DNA of 64,000 nt from Halichoerus grypus (GCF_964656455.1 NC_135726.1:25369168-25433167), one strand, 5' to 3'; positions 10,511 to 21,734 are shown, numbered from the stretch's first letter. The notes: a model not told the origin generated them from the letters alone. Made by a program: numbers and translations.

Positions 10511-11974
10511 ATTTGAAATGCTTACATCACAATTACCCTCATACCTAGGCCCAGACCCCTGTATCACCATCAATGTGAATCTGAAATAAAAACACTGGAG
10601 TCGTGAGCACTTGTCTGTGGGATTGAAGTATTCCACATTCAGAAAAGCTTTACTTCATAGTCCAAATACAAGTGAAGAGGAAATGTTACTTATCCAGGAC
10701 AGAACCTCAAGAGTTTGGAACTCTTAGGAACCAGTGAAGCACTGAGATTTGAAAGAAGGTACAGCAACAATGCTCATAAAATGCCAACAAACTATCATTG
10801 AAGAGATGTGTCTCCACTAAATGGAGACAAAGATTCAGATAAAGGAATTCTTCATATTTATTGAATTTCTTCTTGACAGTTTGACAAGACAAGATACAAA
10901 GAGTTTGCTTTTGTAGCTAACTCCATTTTAAGAACAGCAACCAACAAGCTGGCTGACTAAAACTACTAGTTAAACATACTCAATGAGTTTTCCACCTCAT
11001 CCTCAGCACTTCCTGTCATATTAACTGTATGAACATTCACTTATATTGTTCAGTATTTGTGACCTCATTTTAGTCTACGTTGGAAAATTTGAGAAAGAAT
11101 AGTGAGAGTTAAATTCTCTTACATTTTTCCCTTCACATATATCCTGAGACAGAATGATAACCCCATCTAGAGTTCATCATAGGAAATTTTTCAACAAAGA
11201 GAGGACTATATGAAAATGAGCTTCAGAGAGAAATGGTTGAAAAATAGGACGAGGATACCTTTACGGGATTTCCACGTGTGTTGTTGGTGCTATGTGGTGT
11301 GGTATAAAAAGACCTTACTGATGGATACTTATGTGTTTGGATATACATGTAGATATCTGGGCAGAGCTTTGTGAAAATATGTCCATTATGAAATGAACGA
11401 AATGTATCTCTCTTCTTAGTATTCTTACATAGCACATTAAAGCATGCAGTGCTTTTTTAACATAACTGTCCCACATGGAAACATTTAAAAACTCTAATAG
11501 TACATCTGCTAACGTCTTCATAGAGAACAGCATGTTCAGTCTATTCTTTGAAGTGAAAAGTGTCAACCATCACTGCAATTCTTAGAACTCAGATGTTAAA
11601 AGTCTGTCGTGTCAAGAATGGGCCCATTGTGGGCTGCTGATAGCACAGACTTCTACAAATGTTCCGTCGTACTTCTGAGCCATGCTAATGATCCGTGCCT
11701 AATGGATCATGAAGAGCATTTCGAAGCCACCTTTTCCCTGAACATCATCAACTCTCAGTATCTTGTCAAAAAGCACCAGTGGTTGTCACAATGATATCCC
11801 CCAAGGGTGCCTTTCCCAATGCAACCATCAAATATATTTGAAGGCTTTGAGAAACAGACAGAAAAATTCAAGGGGAGTTCAACAGTGCATATCTGAGCTT
11901 TAAAAAAATTTAAATCTAAAATAATATTTGAGAAATGGGCTTTTCACACTAGAAAAACTAAGCTACTATGATAT
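10511..11974. other. Unassigned sequence
   Basis: About 1.4 kb without any Can-SINE or repeat I recognise. The stretch 11575-11880 has more balanced composition and contains CG dinucleotides, but no coding or splice signals that I can support. Confidence 0.4.
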
Positions 11975-12230
11975 GGGGATTCCATTTTTATCCAGTTGGA
12001 ATAAAAATAATAGCAACTGGTTATAGAGCACTTCTTACGTTATATGTTTCACATGTGTCACCTTATTTGCTATTACAACTTTCCTATAAGTACCATTATC
12101 ATTCCCATTAATAGATAACCCTCAGTAATTCTTAAGAAGCACTCTTCATTCAGTAAGTAGTAAAATGGTGATTCAAACCCAGGTGTCTCTGATTCCAGCG
12201 TGTGAGCTTGGAAGCACCCTCCAAGATCCC
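11975..12230 (-). repeat. MIR SINE, antisense
   Basis: Antisense MIR order: catgtgtcaccttatttgc, the taagtaccattatcattccc motif, gataaccctcagtaa, then attcaaacccaggtgtct with ctgattccagc. It is diverged but nearly full length. Confidence 0.75.
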
Positions 12231-12374
12231 CAATCCTGTGCCATGATACGGAAATCTTAGAACTCAGCAAATTTTCCAAAAGTCCAGTAGAACTCATACA
12301 TTTATTCATAAGGGGACTCCCAGGTTTACTCAGCTTTTTAAAGGAGAGGAGGCTTTTAAGGTAGAATTAAGAGA

Positions 12375-12500
12375 AGAGAAAACTTGAAGTTGAAAAAATT
12401 AGGTTCACATCCCAGCTCTGTCATCTGTGCCCCACATGACATTGGACAAGTGATTCAACATGACAGTGTTTCTGTGAGAAACTCAGTGGGGGGTGAATAT
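12375..12500 (+). repeat. MIR SINE fragment
   Basis: A core-like run ggttcacatcccagctctgtcatc, then acattggacaagtgattcaac. The 3' half is absent or unrecognisable. Nothing can be assigned at 12501-13030. Confidence 0.55.
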
Positions 12501-13037
12501 ATGATGTCATACCCATTTTCCAGATGAACATGCTGACTAAATTCAACCCTGAATATAACTCTATCGAAAGATTGTTGAAATGTCTTTATTTAGAGAGACT
12601 GAAAAAAAATGTGGTGTCAAATTGCACTCAGTCTGATCTAGATCTCAAAGTTGAATAAGCCAGACTTCGGGGACTACACTGATAGGAGTTTATTATATAA
12701 TTGCCTTGGAAGGATCCCAGGTCCAAACCACACCCCCACAGGTGAGAGTAGGGTTTTCCTAAAGTGAAATGATATTTTGACTATCAGCCATCCTGGAAAG
12801 AGATCCTTTGGGGGCAATAAAAAAGACACATGAAAGGCCCATGAGAGAGGGCAAACTATTTCTCTTTCATTCAGTCTTAAGTCCCCAGGTGAGTTCATCT
12901 GGTATTTGGCCAAACCGACACAGTTCCAGAAAAAAGCAAGCCAATCTGATGATCTGATGCTGATTGCAAATTACTGCATGTCGTGCTTCTCTTTCCTTAT
13001 TACCAAACTTCAGTAAAATCTCTGCTATGATCTAAGA

Positions 13038-13567
13038 CAGAGGTCTACAAACATTTTCTGTAAAGCGCCAGAGAGTAAACATTTTAGGCTTTGTGGGCCA
13101 TGCTGTCTCGTCACAACCACTTAACTCTGATATTCTAGCACACGAGCAACCATAAATACATAAATAAGCATGACTGTGTCCCAATAAAACTTTATTTATG
13201 TATGCCAAAATTCTCATCTAATATAATTTTCACATGTAATGAAATATTATTCTTCTTTTTTCAACCATGTAAAAATCCATTCTTAGCTCACGGTCCATAT
13301 AAAATAAGAGGCAGGGGCACCTGGGTGGCTCAGTTGTTAAGCGTCTTCCTTTGGCTTGGGTCATGATCCCAGGGTCCTGGGATCGAGCCCCGCATGGGGC
13401 TCCCTGCTCAGAGGGAAGCCTGCTTCTCCCTCTACCAGTCCCTCTGCTTGTGTTCCCTCTCTCGCTATGTCTCTCTCTGTCAAATAAATAAATAAAATCT
13501 TTAAAAAAAAAAAAAAAATAAGAAGCAGCAGGCCAGATGTGAACCATGGGTTGGAGTTTGCCCTCTG
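13038..13567. mobile_element. hAT-Charlie-type non-autonomous DNA transposon, split by a SINE
   Basis: Terminal inverted repeats are visible: cagaggtctacaaac at the left and the complement of gtttgccctctg at the right. The 8 bp outside them (atctaaga and ctctagaa) are near-matches to the nTCTAGAn target typical of hAT-Charlie elements. The internal sequence (taggctttgtgggccatgc, caataaaactttatttatg, catgtaatgaaatattatt) is that of a common mammalian family with no coding capacity. A SINE splits it at 13314-13516. Confidence 0.75.
13314..13516 (+). mobile_element. Can-SINE, type A, inside the hAT-type element
   Basis: Complete copy flanked by the TSD aataagaggcag / aataagaagcag (12 bp, one mismatch). 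Its presence inside the hAT element fixes the order: the hAT element came first, then the SINE. Confidence 0.96.
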
Positions 13568-14684
13568 CTCTAGAAATTTAAACAGGAGAGCGCATCTTTC
13601 TGGGAAGTAAAGTAGTCAAAAAGAAAGATGTGTGCTGGAAGCTGGTTCAACAGTCACCATCAGAAGACAGCCATATTCCATGGAATGCTGAAGTTCCTCC
13701 CACTTAACTAAGCCCACAGTCACTGAATTTTAGGATGTCAATAGAAAGGCAACACTGTCCTCTACACTGCTGGAAATTGGTTATTACAGATATAAATCAC
13801 CAGTGATGTGCTTGGTGCACAGAACATACTTTGACAATATTTGATTCCTTCCCTCCTTCCTTCCCTTTTCTAAATTTACCTTCAGTGTAAACATATGTTT
13901 AATTCATACCTAAACTGTTGAGGTTTTTTTCTAATTCTGACTAATAGAATAATACAAAAGCCACATCTTCATTACTTAAAACATAGTTATTATTAAATTT
14001 AGTACTGTTATTTTTTGAGAGATTAAATTGTTCAATACCTGTAGACAATGGACAAAAATTAAATACGACCATATACGAAAGATTCTTTGACGGTGGTCTC
14101 TGCCATTCCCCACTATATAAAATTGGATCGTATGTGTCTTTTTTCTCCACATTCATGTATACCTCTGTGTGTTCATTCACACACTCACATATATGTGTGC
14201 CCTTCTCCAACCTTTACATGTATGCATACTTTCAAATAAAAATTTTAATTAAATCCATTTGTGTTTTGGATTAGCCAAAGAAGAGCCTTGTAGACATTAA
14301 TCTAGCATAGAAAATCAATACATCACAATTAGGAAAAGGCAACTGGAAAGGCTCCTGACATTTTTTTTTTTTTTACCTCACACACATCCAGTTTGTTTGA
14401 ACATAGAATAGTTTTGCTATTCATTCCATCAGGAAGAATTCTTGAACCAATGAAGCCAATGAACACTAATGAAAAGGCATTTTTCATGTCCATTACATTT
14501 GACTCCACACCAGGTTGCTTAATGAACTACATTTGGGTTTCATCTTAGAGTTAATTAAATATTTAACATTTGGAACAAAAATATAGCTACATTTGGTAGG
14601 TTAAGGGTGAGCCACAAAATGGCTTCTAACAACCATTCTAGAAGAAGTATGTTATAGGAAACACTACTAAAATTATCTAACCTA
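13568..14684. other. Unassigned sequence
   Basis: No SINE or clearly named repeat. Minor features are a cttcc-rich run near 13848-13868 and a T-run at 14361-14372. Confidence 0.4.
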
Positions 14685-14785
14685 ATAAACCATATTTTAG
14701 GTTAGAAAACTGAGGCCCAAGAGATCAAGCGGCATGCCTAAGATCATCCAGCTAGACTGTTACCTGGCACTCCTTTTAGCTGGAT
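14685..14785 (-). repeat. MIR SINE fragment, antisense
   Basis: The run gaaaactgaggcccaagaga, then gcctaagatcatccagctag, is the antisense MIR core, short and truncated. Confidence 0.7.
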
Positions 14786-14969
14786 ATTAGGCTCATTCGG
14801 AGAAGCAGAAAATGGGACTTGTTCCCTTTAGGAGGGTCAAATCCTAGTTTTCAGAGATTGGTCCTCTTCTTGAACAGGTGTAGACGGCACCTGACTTCAG
14901 GGTGCACGTGTTTCTGACAATTCCAATAAAGTTTCTGCTCTAAGGGAAAGATCTGGATTTTAGCTGCCA

Positions 14970-14983
14970 CCCGCAGGTGGCGC
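14970..14983 (+). promoter_or_regulatory. CTCF-like motif (candidate)
   Basis: The 14-mer cccgcaggtggcgc matches the CTCF core pattern CCASYAGRKGGCRS at 13 of 14 positions (A to C at position 3). It lies in otherwise unassigned sequence (14786-15323). A motif match alone is weak evidence of binding. Confidence 0.35.
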
Positions 14984-15332
14984 AGGGTGAAGTGCCAATA
15001 TGTTTGAGTGCAGGATTTATTCTTGAAGTTGCCAGCTTCAGCTAATTGCAGATGTAAAAGATAAGACACCAATTTCAAAAAGAACAATTCTTGGCAACAA
15101 GACCATAATATGTATTCATTGTGCTCCTTCCCCATCTAAAGACAATTGACCACACTAGAAAAAGTAGATTGATAAAATTTAAGGGTCTTTTCAGGAAAAA
15201 AAAAAAAAGTTTTAATTTAAATGTAATTTAGGAAAATTTATACTTGGTTCTGATTTAGAAGTTGTTTGGGGTAGCTAAATTGTAACGCTCCTGTCGGAGA
15301 AAGAGCTATTTCAATTCAATTAATAAACTAAT

Positions 15333-15528
15333 TTTTTTTAAAGATTTTATTTATTTATTTGACAGAGAAAGACACAGCGAGAGAGGGAACACAAGCAGGG
15401 GGAGTGGGAGAGGGAGAAGCAGGCTTCCCGCGGAGCAGGGAGCCCAATGCAGGGCTCGATCCCAGGACCCTGGGATCATGACCTGAGCCGAAGGCAGACG
15501 CTTAACGATTGAGCCACCCAGGCGCCCC
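15333..15528 (-). mobile_element. Can-SINE, type A, antisense (first of a three-part cluster)
   Basis: Complete antisense copy, from T-run and tail at the left to the head complement gccacccaggcgcccc at the right. The target repeat taaactaattttt precedes it at 15324. The matching copy is not at its own right edge but beyond the third element, at 15883. Confidence 0.95.
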
Positions 15529-15649
15529 TAAGTGACCGATTCTTGATCTCAGCTCAGGTCTTGATCTCAGGGTCGTAAGTTCAAGCGCCACATTGGGCTC
15601 CACGCTGGGCTGTGCGCCCGGTGTGGAGCCTACTTAAAAAAAAAAAAAA
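15529..15649 (+). mobile_element. Head-truncated older Can-SINE
   Basis: Begins at taagtgaccgattcttgatc. It therefore lacks the first 25 bp or so of a normal head and is joined directly to the head of the antisense SINE before it. It ends in the older short-type tail (gtgtggagcctactta and an A-run). Confidence 0.85.
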
Positions 15650-15696
15650 GCAGCAGCTAAGGTGCTGTTAGTCCACTATTCTGTATTGATGGGTAA

Positions 15697-15882
15697 TTTT
15701 TTTTTAAGATTTTATTTATTTATTTGACAGCGGAGAGCACAAGGAGGGGGAGCAGCAGAGGGAGCGGGAGAAGCAGGCTCCCCGCTGATCAGGGAGCCCA
15801 ATGCGGGACTCGATCCCAGGACCCTGGGATCATGATCTGAGCCGAAGGCAGATGCTTAACGACTGAGCCACCCAGGCGCCCC
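15697..15882 (-). mobile_element. Can-SINE, antisense (third of the cluster)
   Basis: Complete antisense copy, followed at 15883 by the taaactaattttt repeat that also precedes the first SINE. About 47 bp of unassigned sequence (15650-15696) separates it from the second. Confidence 0.94.
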
Positions 15883-16039
15883 TAAACTAATTTTTATAGC
15901 ACTATGAGGCATAAATACAATAAACTGCACATATACATTTAAGGGGTGCAACTTGACCGGTGTTGACATATGCATGCATTCATGCAACCATCAGCACAAT
16001 CAACATAATAAACATTTCCATAATGCCCAAAAGTTTCCT

Positions 16040-16083
16040 AGGCCTGCTTGTAATCCACTCTAGGCCTGCTTGTAATCCACTCT
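16040..16083. repeat. 22-bp tandem duplication within L1
   Basis: The unit beginning taggcctgcttgtaatccac occurs twice in immediate succession with no mismatch. It is absent from the usual L1 sequence as I know it, so it is a local duplication. Confidence 0.85.
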
Positions 16084-16169
16084 CCAACTCTGTTCGTAGC
16101 CAAACACTAAACTTTTTTGTTTGCTTGCTTTTGTTTGGGTGGCGGGGGAATTGGATGGGGGGGGGTGGA

Positions 16170-16943
16170 TTTTTTTTACTGGTGTTCAAATGATCCTTTA
16201 TTGAAATATTTTCCTCTGTGGTTCTTTTTTTTTAGAGAGAGAGTGGGGAAAGAGCAGAGGGAGAGGGAAAGAGAGAATCTCAAGCAGGCTCCCTGGTGAG
16301 CTTGGAGCCCCACAGGAGCTCAATCCCACGACCCCAAGATCATGACCTGAGCCGAAACCAAGAGTCGGAGGCCCAACCAACTGAGTCACCCAGACACCCC
16401 TCCTTTGTGGTTCTTAATAGCTGGGCTTTCCCCTGCACCACTGCTGATGTTACCTATGACATCATGGGGATGGCAGCCACCAAAGTTTGCAGCCCACAGA
16501 CTGGGCAGTTCCCACAACTTCTCTAATGGCTCCAGAAAGCTCTCTGGCTAAAGATCATCGCCACATCTTGGGCAATGATGACCATCTCATCAACAAGTGT
16601 TATTTCCACTGTGCTGATGTTTTTCTTGCGCTTTTCTGTCTCTGGGTGGCTCCTTGAAAGCTTGGATGTTTCGGGCAAAGGCAGAAGTTACCACCTCAGT
16701 CTGGGACTGACTGTTCTGAATGGTCAGGTCATCTGTAATCTTTAGACCCATGCAATTACCCATTGCCTTGGCAATGTCCCCACCAAACTTTTTTTGGACA
16801 CATTTTGGTGGTCAGGGCAGATGTGGCACTGAATTCCCCACTGAGGCACCTCAGGTTGAACTGAGCACTATGTTAAAGGCAAATGGTATCAAATGAACCG
16901 AGACACTAGAAGACCAAAGAAAGTTGCAACTTGGCCTCCTCTG
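16170..16943 (-). pseudogene. RPL12: RPL12 processed pseudogene (ribosomal protein L12), full length
   Basis: On the minus strand this is a retrocopy of the mRNA for the 60S ribosomal protein L12 (uL11). The 5' UTR begins near 16943 (ggaggccaagttgcaac). The coding-like part runs from about 16890 to 16413 and the 3' UTR holds AATAAA (complement at about 16197-16202), followed by an A-run at 16170-16177. There are no introns. Protein-level matches include [39 protein letters not shown] and HPHD. Damage: the start codon has become ATA; about 25 bp is lost just after it; a 15-bp loss precedes the CPKKV-like site; a 1-bp insertion follows it; further indels are present. A Can-SINE interrupts the 3' UTR. 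The flanks aaacactaaac (about 16104) and gaaactgaaaact (about 16946) may be a diverged TSD. Not functional. Confidence 0.93.
16227..16400 (-). mobile_element. Can-SINE inside the RPL12 pseudogene 3' UTR
   Basis: Older antisense copy flanked by a 15-bp TSD made of RPL12 3' UTR sequence (tcctctgtggttctt at 16212 and tcctttgtggttctt at 16401, one mismatch). It separates the stop-codon region from the polyadenylation signal of the retrocopy. Confidence 0.95.
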
Positions 16944-17144
16944 AAACAGAAACTGAAAACTGCTATTTTAGCATTTTATACTGTTACTATAGATTTGTTT
17001 TCATTTTCTAGAATCTTCTAGAAATGAGATCATATAGTCGTACTCTTTTTTGTCTGAGTTACATAATTCAACATAGATGATTCTGAGATTCAACCATGTT
17101 GTTGCATGTATCAATAGTTTGTTCCCTTTTTTTCTGAGTTAAAA

Positions 17145-17310
17145 AATATAGAAAATTTAACTTGAATTGGACCACAGGCCTAAATATTAACCTATAAAAC
17201 TTCTAAAAGAAAATAGAAAAAAAAAAAATCGTAGTGGCCCTGGGTTAGGATATCTAATATAGGACAACAAAAGTATGACCTACTTTTAAAAATCAGTAAG
17301 TTAGACTTGC
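17145..17310 (+). mobile_element. L1 ORF2 fragment
   Basis: The motif order attggaccacaggcctaaat, ataaaacttctaaaagaaaa, cctgggttaggatatctaa resembles the L1 ORF2 region shortly before its C-terminus, as seen again at 34165-34250. It is a small, degraded piece. Confidence 0.6.
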
Positions 17311-17440
17311 ATTGGATTTTCCTTGTCCCCTATGTCTTTTTCCACATTCCCTCATTCCTGCTTCCTAATGTCACATCTCAAATAAACTAGTCACCCAAGT
17401 GCATGTGTGAGCCTCTGTTGGGAGAATTTGAACTAAGACA
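17311..17440 (+). repeat. LTR-like 3' end fragment
   Basis: The end pattern is attttccttgtcccctatg, then cttcctaatgtcac and aataaactagtcacccaa, closing with gaactaagaca. This resembles the 3' end of an ancient mammalian LTR (MaLR or ERVL type). The 5' part and any internal region are missing, and I cannot name the family. Confidence 0.45.
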
Positions 17441-19611
17441 TGGCCCCTGCCAAATGCCAGGCTCAGTTCCAAGAAACAACATGTATTTTCAAAAGACAAT
17501 GTCATATGTGTCACCCATATTAATTCAGTTGAAATGCTGATTAGGTCAAAAAGGGATTCATGGGTCTATATGATGGTTCTGGAGAAGAATTTAAAGGAGA
17601 AAGCATGAACAGGGAGAACTAGGATTTTTATTTGTTTTTAATAAACGTTACCAGGCACAATTTCAGTTCTTGAAAAGTTGGCTCTTATCTCTTGATTCAG
17701 CACTCATAAAAAGTTTTAGTTCTTGTCCTGGAAAATGGGGCTGCTGTGTTCCAACTGTAATAACAGTGTGTCTTTATGACCCTCTGGCATTTAAACTTGA
17801 GAATTCCCTGGGAAAATAGTCCTTGCAAACCCTGTAGGGCCTACTATTTGGGAGTGTTGATTTATTCATTTGCTGATTTATGCAGCATCCGGAATTAGAA
17901 TGAGATATTCACAGATTTTCTGGATTTTGTTTTTATTTTGTTTTATTTCTAACACATTTATGCCTTTGCTCTTTTCAGGATTTGCAGAAAATGAAATGCC
18001 CTTCTTTCTTCTCTCTGCAGCTGGAGCTCAGAAGAAAACAGAACATCGCGAAGGTCTTAATACCCCGGATTCCTGGGGACGTGTTACCTCCTTTTCATTC
18101 ACATTTTAGCAAGATGGGGGAAAGGTCTTTGAAGGCGTAGAAGACACAGATCTAGACATAGAAATCTAATCCACTTTCCAAGGTCCCACGCAGATACTGC
18201 CCTCATGTACAAACCTTCTTAGATCTCCCCTTGACAATCTCAGCACTCTTTTCTCACTTTTAGAACCAGCTTTTTCACTCCCAAAAAAAGAGCAAGGCCA
18301 AGCCTGGTAGAAGAGAGTTTTGATTTCACTGCTTCCTGCAATCCCAGTTTATAATAACCTTTTCCATGAGCTCAGGAGATATTTTTAATCAGAAATCTTA
18401 TTTTCTGAGATTCGGGCACGTGAGTTCCAGATCTGTCTCTGGCATTAACTTAAAGTGTGACTTTTCCTCCTCTGGGTGTGTGAAATGAACCTCCTTCCAG
18501 ATGTTATAGTCCATGTCCATGATTCTGAGGGTAAAATGGACTTTCACCACACTAGCACATCACAGGGTATATATTCAAATAACGGGTTTGAGATTCATAA
18601 TCGGTACACTTTAACAAAATATTTGCTCAGGAGTCCCCCTACCAAGACACCAACAGTCTCTCTGTCTCGGTGTCTCTCTTATAAAGCAGACATAACAGAA
18701 CATGATGCGGTTGAAATATGAACAGCATTTCTCCAAATGAACAGCTGCCCAGTGATGTCAAATTATCTTCACCAACAGTTTGAAGAAATTTCTAAGAAGT
18801 CAATTAAGGTAATGTTCAGAGACAGAAATACTAAAAATAGTGACATTTTTGCTAGAGAGGATATCTTTAGCAAAAAAAAAAAAAAATGGGGAATGCTTGT
18901 CACATCTGTGAATGTTGGTGTGTATTTTAAACTGTTGCATATTTAGTAATTTTTTAGGGTTACTGCAGTTGTAGATTATTAGAAGGAGTGTAAGTGCTTA
19001 AGCAAGGGGCAAAATGATGTCGGCATGATAGTCCACAATTGCTAAAAGTTCTAGTATTTTAGAGGACCTTTGAAAGGAGCACTGGAGAATTACTTATGAC
19101 TGTCCCCAGGCTTGTTCTATTTTTCTACCAACACTCCCAAACAGAAGACACCCTCTCACTCGCTATAATCCAAGGAGTCACAGTGAGTACAGATACAAAG
19201 CCAAAATTTACATCTCAGACTTTGATCACTAAGTAAATTTTTCATCATTCAATTCTCTGTTAAATATTGTACCACTAATTATATTCTGAAGTGTCACAGC
19301 TCACTAGGTTTGTTTTTGTTTTTGTTTTTGAGGGGCAGTAGGCACTCCTATATTTGAAAAGTAGAAAAGAAATCTTTGTGTATGTGTATGAATCTGAATT
19401 TTATTCTTTGTACTCTAAATGCCTGGGAACACCTGAGAATATTCTAGATGCTGTTATAACTCTAGAAGAATTAATTATGCCTTTGGAGTTAAAACAATCC
19501 AGGTTCAGTCACAGAAACACACACACACACACATGCATGCCCTTAATATATCTAAATCAATCAAGCAAACGGATGAAGAGGAGGGAGAATAGACTTTAAA
19601 ATGGAGCAGAC
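17441..19611. other. Unassigned sequence
   Basis: About 2.2 kb with no Can-SINE and no repeat I can name. There is a possible very weak MIR trace near 18410-18490 and an (AC)8 run at 19517-19532. The open frames at 17870-18109 and 18476-18721 have no recognisable motifs. Confidence 0.4.
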
Positions 19612-19834
19612 TGGGTGCCTGGGTGGCTCAGTCAGTTAAGCATCTGCCTTCAGCTCAGGTCATGACCCCAGGGTCCTGGGATCAAGCCCCGCATCGGGCT
19701 CCTGGCTCAGCGGGAAGCCTGCTTCTCCCTCTCCCTCAGCCTGCCACTCCCCCTGCTTGTGCTCTTTCTCTCACTATTTCTCTCTCTATGTGTGTGTCAA
19801 ATAAATAAGTAAAATCTTAAAAAAATAAAATAAC
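19612..19834 (+). mobile_element. Can-SINE
   Basis: Complete copy with the TSD atggagcagac (19601 and 19835). The body is slightly longer than usual because of an extra cctcagcctgccactcc segment. Confidence 0.95.
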
Positions 19835-19904
19835 ATGGAGCAGACGTTAACTGGAATTCTGACCTGCCACCCACTTAGCATGGTTGAAAGTCCTATTTCT
19901 AGCA

Positions 19905-20133
19905 TTCTGCTTCCTAGGTTTAAATCCTTATTCTGCTATTAAAAAACTGTGTGACTTTGGACAAATTATTCTACCTCTCTCTGTCTCTAGTACCCCACTG
20001 TAAAATGGAGGCCAAAAGAGTGCCTATCTCATAAGGCTGTTCTGAGACTCAAGATACGACATATGTAAAGAGCTTGGGAGGGAGGGGGTGCCTAGCACAT
20101 AATTAGAACTCAATTAAATATTAGTTCTTATTA
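19905..20133 (+). repeat. MIR SINE
   Basis: Sense MIR with core ctgtgtgactttggacaaat, then ctctctgtctctagtacccc, the ctcataaggctgttctgaga motif and the agctgggtg...cctagcacata-like tail. One of the better preserved MIRs here. Confidence 0.85.
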
Positions 20134-20260
20134 TCATTATTATTAACTAGTTACGTGACCCTATGCAAGTTATACTCTTCCTAGGCCTCAGTTTTCCCCT
20201 CTCTAAAATAGGTACAATGATGTTATCATAAGACCGAAGTGAGACAGTGGATGGGGAGTG
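20134..20260 (+). repeat. MIR SINE, second copy in tandem
   Basis: A second MIR core begins immediately after the first (actagttacgtgaccctatgc, then ctaggcctcagttttcccc). The 3' part is truncated. Tandem MIRs in the same orientation are ordinary but worth separating. Confidence 0.7.
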
Positions 20261-21408
20261 ATTCAGGACAGCGCCTGGGTAAGGAGGCCCTAGTTCAGTC
20301 ATGGGGTAGAATGTCAGCCAGTGTCCCAAGTTTAATGGTCACTAGTCAAGAAATGCCACACACTTTGAAGCAGCCAAAGGTGGGAAGACCTGGGGTGGTA
20401 GCCAGTTTTATTTATTGTCAAGGTCAGCACATTCATCAACTCTCCTCATTAAAATGTGCCAGTTAATGAGTAGAGGCATACTCCTTAGCAAAGGGCAGCA
20501 GCAACCTAAGCAAACTTATCAAAAATTCAGAGAGGTACAGAGTTTGGGAAAAGTTCATTCTTCCCTTAATTAACGGATCTAATTACAATCCTGACATAAC
20601 AAAATGCAAAATGCGCTCTTCAAAAGACACCGAGTCAAAGGTTTAACAGCCCAGATAACCTTCTCCTTTGGTACAGCCTGACCCAAATGTAGGGGAGGAA
20701 GGAGGAGGGAACCTTATCATACACTCAACAGCGTTGATGAAACGGCTTTTCAAGAAATTAAAGCACATCAGAATCCCAGAACAACAAAGGCATTGAAAGG
20801 AAATAAAAACGCTCCCACATCCTGGGATCTGGGTGAACACAGAGTTAAGGTTTTTCACTAATCTCTCTTCTTAGCAGACGTCAAAGCATTTACTTGGTGA
20901 CCTTTCCTGACTAGTTATGAATAGCACTTCAGCATCCTAAAGAGTCTGGGTCTGTAATTGTTGCCTCATTTAGATAAAGCCTAAAGTACAATAAGATGAT
21001 ATGCTAGGCTTATTAAATGGTTTCTGAAATAGCAGATCCAGAATTTTAAACCAGCTACCACTCGCCAAAGGCCTAAAGGACAGGCAGCCTGACCTCCAGC
21101 TCACCCACTCAGAGAACCACAGTCTGGAGCAGGTAAGCTCCGTCTGTTACAAGACCTGCAATCAACTTCATAGGAGACTTCAAAAACTCTGGCAACTCCA
21201 ACCTGTGATTCTTTACATGAAAATGAACAGATAGGGACTATTAAGTCTTGGCGCTTCTCAACAGTTTCAAGGGTGCTGAAAACTTTCAGACAGCAAGAGG
21301 GTTTTCCACACACAGTGACTCACCAACTTCTTCAGGAGTTCCTAAGTGAGAAGCACACTCTCAGATTACAATAAACACCTCATAGAATATTATTAATCTG
21401 GAAGGAGA
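20261..21408. other. Unassigned sequence
   Basis: About 1.1 kb without a SINE or an identifiable repeat. No conserved coding frame was recognised. Confidence 0.4.
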
Positions 21409-21423
21409 AAGAGGAGAAATGTG

Positions 21424-21621
21424 TCGAGGTGCCTGGGTGGCTCAGTCGGTTAAGCATCTGCCTTTGGCTCAGGTCATGATCCCAGGGTCCTGGGATTGAG
21501 TCTCGCATTGGGCTCCCCGCTGAGTGGGAAGTCTGCTTCTCCCTCTGCCTCTGCCCCTCCCCCCTGCTTGTGCACACTCTCTCTCTCTCTCAAATAAATA
21601 AATAAAATCTTAAAAAAAAAA
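21424..21621 (+). mobile_element. Can-SINE
   Basis: Complete copy flanked by the perfect 15-bp TSD aagaggagaaatgtg (21409 and 21622). Confidence 0.97.
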
Positions 21622-21734
21622 AAGAGGAGAAATGTGACTTGCCTAAGATCGAACAGAAAGGTAACAATAGAGAAATCTGCAGCCCCCCCTTGGCAGGGTC
21701 AAATGTGGTATTTCCGCTCATTTCATCATTTCTC

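Larger units (their letters stand above)
15896..17130 (-). mobile_element. Old L1 3' UTR, antisense, split by an RPL12 pseudogene
   Basis: The left part (15896 to about 16103) carries antisense L1 3' UTR motifs (acaataaactgcacatatac, tgttgacatatgc, catcagcacaatcaac, cccaaaagtttcct). The right part (about 16957-17130) resumes with ctatagatttg, cattttctagaatctt, and gattcaaccatgttgttgca. Between them lies the inserted pseudogene. The left part also holds a 22-bp tandem duplication near 16040-16083. Confidence 0.8.

Noticed and set aside
16170..16943. A live RPL12 gene
   Set aside because: No introns, mutated start, several frame-breaking indels and a SINE in the 3' UTR.
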